From UBA1240 sp045599185 (lineage in GTDB: Bacteria > Spirochaetota > Spirochaetia > Treponematales > Treponemataceae): a stretch of 64,000 nt of DNA. The position numbers and the translations under genes were made by a program. The notes beneath the pieces were generated by a model that was given only the letters and a program-made list of their open reading frames with translations, did no database searches and had not been told where the DNA came from. The stretch is taken from the NCBI GenBank assembly GCA_045599185.1, contig JAZRVO010000022.1, positions 7,953-71,952 on the forward strand, read 5' to 3'. Positions 51,575 through 58,576 of this stretch are shown one piece after another (the first letter of the stretch is position 1; each line of letters opens with the position of its first letter).

Positions 51575-51919
51575 ATTATTCCTTTTACTGTAAAAGGCTG
51601 GCTGTCAAACGGGTAAAGCCCAAAGAAGAATTAAAAGCATTGTGCACGGCCTTAAGACTTGTAATTTCAATTCTTAAAACCTGCAATCTTCAAAAAAAAA
51701 GTGTTTTTTTTAAGACGCTTTAAATACTGAATTACAAATGTGCGGCGTAAATACTGTCGTGATATTTTGTAAATCGATATATATTGCAATTTGCTTCAAA
51801 AAATTCTTAAAAACAGTCGCTTTGAATAATTTTAATCTATGAAGTAAAAATTGTAAATGTAAAAAGAATGGTAAAATTTCAGCAACACAGGTTTTAAAAC
51901 GGCACGGCTTTTTCCGCCG
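51575..51919. other. Intergenic region between cheR and lptC
   Basis: 345 bases between divergent genes with no coding potential. AT-rich, with an A9/T7 run (51691-51713) that could form a small AT hairpin. No clear cheR promoter was identified. Confidence 0.5.
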
Positions 51920-51948
51920 TTGACAAAACACCTTGTATTTGAAAGAAT
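51920..51948 (+). promoter_or_regulatory. Leaderless promoter of the lpt operon
   Basis: TTGACA (51920-51925), 17 nt, AAGAAT (51943-51948), then 7 nt and ATG at 51956. Confidence 0.55.
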
Positions 51949-51955
51949 TTGGCAA

Positions 51956-52543
51956 ATGTTCAATTTAAATAATACTTGCAGGATAATTTTTTCATTTTGT
52001 GCCGGTTTTATGGCTGTTTTTGGCCTGTTTTCCTGTTCGCTGGATTACGGCGTTGATGAGGAAGGCCAGAACACGATTGTGCCTGAAATGATTTTGAATA
52101 ATGTTGATTTTTCGCGTATTGACCGCGGTGTAAGGGTTTTAACCCTTAATGCCCAAAGCCTTGAACTTTTCAATCAGGACGACACCACTTTTGGCAAGGA
52201 TGCCCGGTTCTGGCTTTACGGCCGCGACGGCAAGTGTTCCAGCTATGGCAGCTGCGACCTTTTAAGTGCCGAAAACGCAAACGGCGTTTACATGCTGCTT
52301 GGCAATGTTCAGCTTGAAAATTACCAGAACAATTATTCGATTAAAGCCCGGAACCTGCGATGGAACAGCAATACCGAACAGCTGGTAAGTGACAGGGAAA
52401 ATATGGTGGAAGTATGGCAGCACGCCAGAACTGATGAGGATTCCAGCCTTTACACAAAGGGTACGGGTTTTTGCTTCAGTGCATTCAGGCTGGGATACCA
52501 GTTTGAAAATGCAGTTACGGGCAGTGTAAGTGCCCGGCGCTAG
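51956..52543 (+). CDS. lptC: LptC-like lipoprotein
   Basis: 195 residues from the ATG at 51956; an earlier in-frame TTG (51920) is actually the -35 box. Hydrophobic segment with lipobox-like FSC (Cys about 27). The rest follows the LptC/OstA beta-jelly-roll pattern (PEMILNNVDFSRIDRGVRVL, FGKDARFWLYG, KARNLRWNSNTEQLVS). LptC bridges the inner-membrane LptBFG exporter to LptA in lipopolysaccharide transport. lptA and lptB follow, supporting the call. No Shine-Dalgarno is present. That the operon exists argues for an exported glycolipid or LOS in this organism. Confidence 0.75.
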   Translation: MFNLNNTCRIIFSFCAGFMAVFGLFSCSLDYGVDEEGQNTIVPEMILNNVDFSRIDRGVRVLTLNAQSLELFNQDDTTFGKDARFWLYGRDGKCSSYGSCDLLSAENANGVYMLLGNVQLENYQNNYSIKARNLRWNSNTEQLVSDRENMVEVWQHARTDEDSSLYTKGTGFCFSAFRLGYQFENAVTGSVSARR

Positions 52544-52569
52544 GTGAATAAGTAAAAAAGCGAGAAAAT

Positions 52570-53202
52570 ATGAAGAAATTTTACGGATTTCAATTTAAAA
52601 CGGTTTTTTGGGTTGTTTTTGCGTTCTGTTCTGTAAATTTTGTTTTTGCCGAACAGATAAGTTTTAGTGCAAAACACATGTACGGCAGTGCCAGTGCAAA
52701 TCAGGAACGTACGATTTTGGAAGGCAGTGCCGTAATTCAAACTGAAAACTTAAAAATACGGGCAAAACAGATTGAGCTGAGCGGTGAAAATTACCGCTAT
52801 GTAGACGCAACCGGCGACGTTAAAGGCGCAAGCGACGACGGCTTTAATTTTACTTGCGGCAAAATGCACTACGACCGCAAAACCGGCATTGTCAGCCTTG
52901 AAAATTCCGTTGAACTGACGGACGATGCCAACAATGTAAACGGCAAAGCCCAGCTGGTTGAATACGATTTGAACAACGAAGTTGCAATTTTGCAGATTGA
53001 CGTAAATCTGAAGAATAAAAACAGTCTTTGCACCGGCGCACTGGCAATTTACCGCAAAAAGCAGAAACTGATTGAATTGAGCGGAAGTCCGAAAATTGTC
53101 CGCGGCAGCGACATTTTTAAGGCGCAGAAAATTCTTCTGGACATGACAAGCGAAGAAATAACTCTGGACGGAAAAGTGCAGGGTTCGGTAAGTACGGACT
53201 AG
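52570..53202 (+). CDS. lptA: LptA/OstA-family periplasmic protein
   Basis: 210 residues with a signal peptide (cleavage near VFA-E, residue 28). The OstA-type repeating beta jelly roll is clear: KHMYGSASANQERTILEGSA, AKQIELSGENYRYVDATGDV, KMHYDRKTGIVSLENSVEL and a closing GDIFKAQKILLDMTSEE-like strand. LptA oligomerises to form the periplasmic bridge for lipopolysaccharide. It sits between lptC (26 bases) and lptB (8 bases). Confidence 0.85.
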   Translation: MKKFYGFQFKTVFWVVFAFCSVNFVFAEQISFSAKHMYGSASANQERTILEGSAVIQTENLKIRAKQIELSGENYRYVDATGDVKGASDDGFNFTCGKMHYDRKTGIVSLENSVELTDDANNVNGKAQLVEYDLNNEVAILQIDVNLKNKNSLCTGALAIYRKKQKLIELSGSPKIVRGSDIFKAQKILLDMTSEEITLDGKVQGSVSTD

Positions 53203-53210
53203 CGGGAAAA

Positions 53211-53984
53211 ATGATGGATTTTAACGATATTTTAGATGTAAATGTTGAACAAAATATGGAAGAAACTTTACGTGTTGCAAGTTTGTGCAAGAATTTCGGT
53301 AAAAAGCAGGCTGTGAGAAGTGTTGATTTTGCCATGCATACTGGCGAAGTGGTTGGTCTTTTGGGTCCCAACGGCGCAGGCAAAACTACAACTTTTTATA
53401 TGATTGTAGGCTTTTACAAACCAAGCAGGGGCGAAGTTTTTTTAGGCGAAAAATGCATTACCAAACTGCCAATGTACAAAAGGGCGCGGCTGGGCATAAG
53501 CTATTTGCCCCAGGACGCTTCTGTTTTTAGAAAATTAACCGTAGAGCAGAACATTTGGGCTGTTCTTGAACGCCGCCGGGAACTGACCAGAGAACAGAAA
53601 CAGCAGAAACTGGAAGAATTGATAGAAGAATTTTCCATTGGTCACATACGCAGGCAGCCGGCGTACACGCTTTCCGGCGGCGAACGCCGCCGTACCGAAA
53701 TTGCCCGTTCGCTGGCAATTGAACCGAAGTTTTTGCTTTTGGACGAACCTTTCGCCGGCATTGACCCTATTGCCGTTGCCGACATAAAGGCTATGATAAG
53801 ACTTTTGTCCAAACGCGGCATCGGCGTCCTCATTACCGACCACAACGTGCGCGACACTTTGGAAATTACAGACCGCGGCATAATAATTTCCAGCGGCGAA
53901 ATTGTCGTTCAGGGTTCGCGTGATGAAATTTTAAATTCGCCGGTTGCCCGTAAACTTTACCTTGGCGAAGAATTCAAAATGTAA
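53211..53984 (+). CDS. lptB: LPS export ABC transporter ATPase LptB
   Basis: 257-residue ABC ATPase. Walker A GPNGAGKTT, Q-loop, signature LSGGERRR, Walker B FLLLDEPFAGIDP, H-loop ITDHNVRDTL; the last is characteristic of LptB. A 19-residue N-terminal extension precedes the usual start region; Met16 would be an alternative start. It powers lipid extraction together with LptF/LptG, whose genes are not in this window. Confidence 0.93.
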   Translation: MMDFNDILDVNVEQNMEETLRVASLCKNFGKKQAVRSVDFAMHTGEVVGLLGPNGAGKTTTFYMIVGFYKPSRGEVFLGEKCITKLPMYKRARLGISYLPQDASVFRKLTVEQNIWAVLERRRELTREQKQQKLEELIEEFSIGHIRRQPAYTLSGGERRRTEIARSLAIEPKFLLLDEPFAGIDPIAVADIKAMIRLLSKRGIGVLITDHNVRDTLEITDRGIIISSGEIVVQGSRDEILNSPVARKLYLGEEFKM

Positions 53985-54155
53985 TGCCTTTGCAGGCGTG
54001 CCTTGAATTTTTCAGCCAGCCTGCAAACTTCAAGGTTTTTCTTGACGGTAAAAATTCAGCAAAAAAATTGAAAATTTAACAGCCTTAAAACGTTTTTTTT
54101 GGCGTTAAAAACTGCAATTTTTAAACGTATCGTTAGCCAAATAGTACCAGTTAGT

Positions 54156-54184
54156 TTGACAACTAGCTCAATCTATGATATTTT
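54156..54184 (+). promoter_or_regulatory. Promoter of rny
   Basis: TTGACA (54156-54161), 17 nt, TATTTT (54179-54184), in a 286-base gap that otherwise holds no gene. Confidence 0.6.
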
Positions 54185-54270
54185 TGAGAGAAGCGATATT
54201 TTGCGGTATTTGCCCTAAAAGTAAATGTTTGTGAATTGTCGTTTACTAAGTTAGATTGGGGGTTAGGGGT

Positions 54271-55800
54271 ATGAATACCTTACTTTGTGTAGGCCTCCCG
54301 CTGGCTGGTGTTATTCTTGGATGGACTATTCGCTGGCTGTATGCCAGATTTCAACTCTCTGCAGCAGAACAAAGAGCAGAACGTGTAAAACAGGATGCTA
54401 TAAAGGAAGCAGAAGCTCAAAAAAAAGAAATTATTTACGAAGCGAAAGATCAGCTTATTCGGGAACGAAAACAACAGGAGCAGGAGAACAAGGAGCGCCG
54501 GGCAGAATTGCAGCGGCAGGAGCGCAAGCTTGAATCGAAACAGGAAGATTTAGACAAGCGTTCTCAGGCTTTAGATAAGCAGAAAAACGAATGTACTGAG
54601 CGTGAAAAGAAAATTACGCTTAGGGAAGACGCTTTAACTCAGGAAGAAGAGCGGTACAGGCAGGAACTTGAACGCATTTCGGGTTTAACGGCTCAGGATG
54701 CCAAGACGCTCATTATTCAGAACCTTGAAAATGAAGCAAAACACGATGCCCAGGCATTGTTGAACAAAATTGAACAGGATGCACAGATTGCTTCTGAAAA
54801 GAAAGCACGTGATATTCTGGTTACTACAATTCAGCGCATTGCAACGGAAGTTACAAGTGATATTACTGTTGCAACGGTTTCGCTGCCAAGTGACGAAATG
54901 AAGGGGCGCATTATTGGACGTGAAGGTCGCAATATACGCACTTTGGAAACTTTAACCGGCGTAGACATTATTATTGATGACACACCGGAAGCAGTTGTAA
55001 TTTCGTGCTTTGACCCTGTGCGCAAGGAAATTGCAAAAGTTGCTTTGGAACGCCTGATTTCTGACGGACGCATTCATCCGGCAAGAATTGAGGAAATTGT
55101 TCAGAAAGTAACGAGGGAAATACAGCAGAAGATTTACGAAGAAGGTGAAAAGCTTCTGTTTGATTTGGGCATTGCAAACATGGGGCAGGAAGGCATACGT
55201 GCTTTGGGCCGTTTGTACTTCAGGACAAGCTACGGACAGAATGTGTTGAACCACAGCCGCGAAGTTGCCCTTATTGCAGGTATTCTTGCTGCTGAAGTTG
55301 GTGCTGACCGCGATTTGGCAAAACGTGCCGCCGTGCTGCATGATATTGGTAAAGGTGCAGAAACCGATTCCGACAAAAACCACGCCGAAGTTGGTATGGA
55401 AATGGTTCGCAGAATGGGCGAAGATGCACGGGTTGTTAATGCTGTTGGAGCACACCACAACGACATTGAGCCTACAAGTGTTGAAGCCATTATCGTTCAG
55501 ATTGCGGATGCAATAAGTGCTTCTAGGCCGGGTGCAAGACGTGAAACAATGGATAACTACGTTAAACGCCTTGAAAACCTTGAACAGATTGCTGAAAACT
55601 TTGAAGGTGTAGAAAAAGCTTATGCAATTCAGGCTGGTCGCGAACTTAGGGTTCTGGTAAACAACGAAAAGATACCGGATAACGAAGTTGTTGATTTGGC
55701 ACGCAGTATTGCAAAACAGATTGAAACTGATTTGCGTTACCCTGGAAAAATTAAGATTACGATGATTCGTGAAACACGAATTGTAGAATACGCAAGATAA
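54271..55800 (+). CDS. rny: Ribonuclease Y
   Basis: 509-residue membrane-anchored endoribonuclease that starts decay of many mRNAs. TM helix 1-22, a long charged coiled coil (about 30-180), KH domain (GRIIGREGRNIRTLETLTG, about 211-229), and HD domain with VLHDIGKG and the surrounding His/Asp ligands (about 360). The start is set at the ATG 54271 after a GGGGGTTAGGGG stretch. Terminator directly follows. The strong leaderless-mRNA pattern in this window makes an RNase Y based decay system of interest. Confidence 0.96.
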   Translation: MNTLLCVGLPLAGVILGWTIRWLYARFQLSAAEQRAERVKQDAIKEAEAQKKEIIYEAKDQLIRERKQQEQENKERRAELQRQERKLESKQEDLDKRSQALDKQKNECTEREKKITLREDALTQEEERYRQELERISGLTAQDAKTLIIQNLENEAKHDAQALLNKIEQDAQIASEKKARDILVTTIQRIATEVTSDITVATVSLPSDEMKGRIIGREGRNIRTLETLTGVDIIIDDTPEAVVISCFDPVRKEIAKVALERLISDGRIHPARIEEIVQKVTREIQQKIYEEGEKLLFDLGIANMGQEGIRALGRLYFRTSYGQNVLNHSREVALIAGILAAEVGADRDLAKRAAVLHDIGKGAETDSDKNHAEVGMEMVRRMGEDARVVNAVGAHHNDIEPTSVEAIIVQIADAISASRPGARRETMDNYVKRLENLEQIAENFEGVEKAYAIQAGRELRVLVNNEKIPDNEVVDLARSIAKQIETDLRYPGKIKITMIRETRIVEYAR

Positions 55801-55801
55801 C

Positions 55802-55834
55802 AAAAAAACCGCACATAAAACGTGCGGTTTTTTT
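55802..55834 (+). terminator. Terminator of rny
   Basis: AAAACCGCAC pairs with GTGCGGTTTT, then more T. Confidence 0.92.
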
Positions 55835-55890
55835 ATGCTTCAGTGTATAAATCCTGTAAAAAAAATCAATATTTTGCAATTTTGTGTACA

Positions 55891-55930
55891 AAAAAAGCCG
55901 CTGCATTTTATATTTTGCAACGGCTTTTTC
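55891..55930 (-). terminator. Terminator of the DHH phosphoesterase gene
   Basis: AAAAAGCCG-C-TGCA pairs with TGCA-A-CGGCTTTTT around an A/T loop; T-run on the minus strand. Confidence 0.8.
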
Positions 55931-56018
55931 TTTTCAATTTATAGTTTTATTGTTCGCTTAAAAACGGTAAAAAGTGCTAATGCTTTAATTTACACGGCTC
56001 TATCTGTTTTTTTTCAGT

Positions 56019-56948
56019 TTAAAACCACAAAAACTTTTTACGCTGGGTGTTAAGTTTCTTTATGATTTTATTAATTACTTTATCTGCATCAACGTAAGAA
56101 ACCTGACACGTGCCAACCTGCTTGTGTCCGCCGCCGCCGTAGCTGGAACAGATTGCCCCAATGTCAGAATTGCAGGTGCGGTTAAGCACGCTGTAACCAA
56201 TGGCAATTGAAACATTCTGCTTGTTACGGCCGTCAACAATCCAAAGCGAAACATTCTGTTCCGGGTAAAGGCTGTAAATGTAAAAACGGTTGCCGGCGTT
56301 TATTGTATCTACGCCGCGCAGGTCGGTAACAATTACGTTGCCAAAAGTTTTTGTATGTTCTTTCAGCATTGCGTCAAAAAGTTTGGTCTGTTCGTTGTAG
56401 CAGTCAATGCGCTCTTTTACGTCACTAAGTTCCAGAATCTGATCCGGTGTTTTTACTGCGCATTCAGTAAGCAAAGTTTCCATTAAAGAAAGGTTTGAAA
56501 CCGTAAAATTGCGGAAACGACCCAATCCGGTGCGCGGATCCATCAGGAAACCAAGCAGAATTCCGCCTTTAGGATTCAGTATTTCGTCTGCGGTTAGCTG
56601 GCCGGAATCTACCTTGTCGCAGGATTCAATCAGTTCCTTATAATTGGGCATTTTGTCTTCGCCGCCGTAATATTCATAAATAACCCTGGCGCAGGAAGGG
56701 GCGATTGCCCATTTGCCCGGTACTTCTATGTTTTTGGCCTGGTCAATTTCTGAAGAATGGTGGTCAAACCACATTCCGCAACCCTGCATGTAAGGCACGT
56801 TTGCAAGAACATCGTTAGGGGTAATGGCAAATTTGCCATCTTGAATGTCTTTCGGGTGAACAAAAACCCAAGTGTCAATTACACCCAAAGTTTTCAGCAA
56901 AGCACCGCAAACTAATCCGTCATAATCTGAACGTGTAACTAATCTCAT
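56019..56948 (-). CDS. DHH-family phosphoesterase
   Basis: 309-residue manganese-dependent phosphoesterase. Motifs: RSDYDGLVCGALL (first Asp pair), the DHHSSEID signature, and the DHHA1 substrate loop in YGGGGHKQVGTCQV. Family members include oligoribonuclease-type NrnA, exopolyphosphatase and RecJ; the length and GGGGH loop fit a NrnA or PPX-like enzyme. Substrate not decided. AGGGA precedes the ATG. Monocistronic. Confidence 0.87.
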   Translation of the reverse strand: MRLVTRSDYDGLVCGALLKTLGVIDTWVFVHPKDIQDGKFAITPNDVLANVPYMQGCGMWFDHHSSEIDQAKNIEVPGKWAIAPSCARVIYEYYGGEDKMPNYKELIESCDKVDSGQLTADEILNPKGGILLGFLMDPRTGLGRFRNFTVSNLSLMETLLTECAVKTPDQILELSDVKERIDCYNEQTKLFDAMLKEHTKTFGNVIVTDLRGVDTINAGNRFYIYSLYPEQNVSLWIVDGRNKQNVSIAIGYSVLNRTCNSDIGAICSSYGGGGHKQVGTCQVSYVDADKVINKIIKKLNTQRKKFLWF

Positions 56949-57076
56949 AAATTCTCCCTGTGCTGCGAAAATAACGTAACCATTTTTTATGAAATAATTT
57001 TAACCTACTTTTTGTTGTAAGTAAATGGAGTTTTTTCTTTGCAAAAAGTATGCGTGTGAAATTTAATTTTGTAGTG

Positions 57077-57082
57077 TATAAT
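57077..57082 (+). promoter_or_regulatory. -10 box 7 nt before an ATG
   Basis: Consensus TATAAT, then 7 nt and ATG at 57090. No good -35 was found and no Shine-Dalgarno is present. Confidence 0.5.
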
Positions 57083-57089
57083 CGAATTT

Positions 57090-58313
57090 ATGTATATTTC
57101 AATTTGCGTTTATATTTTCATTCTTTGCATGATTTTTTTCGGCGTAAAAATTGCACCGAAAAATCAGTTTAACGAAGACTTTTTAGGCCTTGATGCCATG
57201 ACGTGCCTGAAAGGCCTTATGGCAGTTCTTGTAATTTTTCACCATGTTTCGCAGAAACGTGCTTTTCAGGAAGCTCATGTGATGTGGATTTTTGAAAACA
57301 TAGGTTTTCTGTTCGTCGGCGTTTTTTTCTTCTGTTCCGGGTACGGCCTTTACAAAAGTTACAAAACCAAGCCGAATTATCTGGACGGTTTTGTAAAAAA
57401 ACGCGTTTTGCCGATTGTAATTAGTTATTACATAATGGTTTGTATTTACGTAGTTTTCAATTTGCTTACCAAAAAGCAAATGCCGCTAGACCGCTGGATT
57501 TGCGAAATTACCGGACTTACAATGATAAACAGCATGGCGTGGTTCGTTTATGTAATTGTAATTCTGTACCTTGCGTTTAATTTTGCGTTTAAGCACTTTA
57601 AAAATACCGGCGCACTGCTGTTCATTCTGTTTGTTATTTTGGGGCAGGCGGCGCTTTTTATTTTTATGGGGCACATAATGTGGTTTGTCGGACCAAAAGA
57701 CTGGTGGCGCAACCCGGCCGTTGTATGGAACAACCCGATATGGTGGAAACGCGTGCAGTCCGTGCTTTTTAGCGGCGAATGGTGGGTTAATTCAACTTTG
57801 TGCTTTTTGCTGGGCATAATAATTTGCCAGAAAGAAGAAAAATTTGCGGCCTTTTTGAAACGCAAGTACGGCTTGAAATTGGTGATGTTCGTGCTGCTTT
57901 TTGTTCTTTTACTTTGTGCAAATTTCGCTGTAACTTTCAGTAAATTTTCTTACTGGGCAGCAATTGGCAAAGACGCAATTGTAAACAATCTGGTCTGCTA
58001 CCCGGTACAGAACATTTGTTCAATGTCTTTTTGCCTTTTACTTTGCGTAATAATGCTGAAAATGTATGCGTGCAACGGCTTTTTGCGTTTTTGCGGCAAA
58101 CGTTCGCTTGAAATTTACCTTATGCAGGAACTTTGCATTTTTGCGTGGCTGTTTTTAATTGAAAAAATGTACAAACCGATATTCAAACCGAATTTGTGGA
58201 ATATGGCGCTGTTTTTAGTGCTGGTTGTTTTAAGCGTTTTAGCCAGCGCAACTGTTTATCACTGGCTGAATCAGAAGGCCACAAAATTCCTTAAAAAAGG
58301 CGGCAAGGCCTAA
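57090..58313 (+). CDS. Acyltransferase family 3 membrane protein (first copy)
   Basis: 407 residues with about ten hydrophobic segments. The AT3 start pattern is seen in LDAMTCLKGLMAVLVIFHHV, with the conserved His pair in IFHH, followed by GVFFFCSGYGLYKSY. Such enzymes O-acetylate or O-acylate envelope sugars or glycolipids. Leaderless layout at the start. A second, different AT3 gene lies at 61325 beyond the U32 gene. Terminator follows. Confidence 0.87.
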   Translation: MYISICVYIFILCMIFFGVKIAPKNQFNEDFLGLDAMTCLKGLMAVLVIFHHVSQKRAFQEAHVMWIFENIGFLFVGVFFFCSGYGLYKSYKTKPNYLDGFVKKRVLPIVISYYIMVCIYVVFNLLTKKQMPLDRWICEITGLTMINSMAWFVYVIVILYLAFNFAFKHFKNTGALLFILFVILGQAALFIFMGHIMWFVGPKDWWRNPAVVWNNPIWWKRVQSVLFSGEWWVNSTLCFLLGIIICQKEEKFAAFLKRKYGLKLVMFVLLFVLLLCANFAVTFSKFSYWAAIGKDAIVNNLVCYPVQNICSMSFCLLLCVIMLKMYACNGFLRFCGKRSLEIYLMQELCIFAWLFLIEKMYKPIFKPNLWNMALFLVLVVLSVLASATVYHWLNQKATKFLKKGGKA

Positions 58314-58397
58314 AACAGCCGGTTGCGGCATTAAAGTGCTGAAACGTAAAGTTTTGGCACGGGTGCAGTATTTGCCAGCGTTTTGAATTTATAAAAA

Positions 58398-58436
58398 AGG
58401 TGCAGTTTTTGTGTTGAAAACTGCACCTTTTTTTGT
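58398..58436 (+). terminator. Terminator after the first acyltransferase gene
   Basis: AAGGTGCAGTTTTT pairs with AAAACTGCACCTTT around GTGTTG. Confidence 0.88.
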
Positions 58437-58563
58437 GCAAGTTCAGCATGACAAAGTGAACTGCAAATAAAGGGGAAAGCATCTTTGCTTTTGCTGTTGC
58501 ATTGCCGCTAACTGTTGCCTGTGGCAAAACTACGTCAATTTATATGCCGCGTAAAAACTGGTT
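58437..58563 (+). repeat. Dispersed modular repeat, partial copy
   Basis: Contains AGTTCAGCATGACAAAG, GCTTTTGCTGTTGCATTGCC, CTAACTGTTGCCTGTGG and AACTACGTCAATTTATATGC; the last module also occurs near 19537. Confidence 0.5.
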
Positions 58564-58576
58564 TTTTTAGGCGCGT

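Noticed and set aside
54952..55803. 283-codon antisense frame opposite rny
   Set aside because: Shadow of a highly conserved gene; composition (Asn, Phe, Cys rich) follows from the complementary codons.
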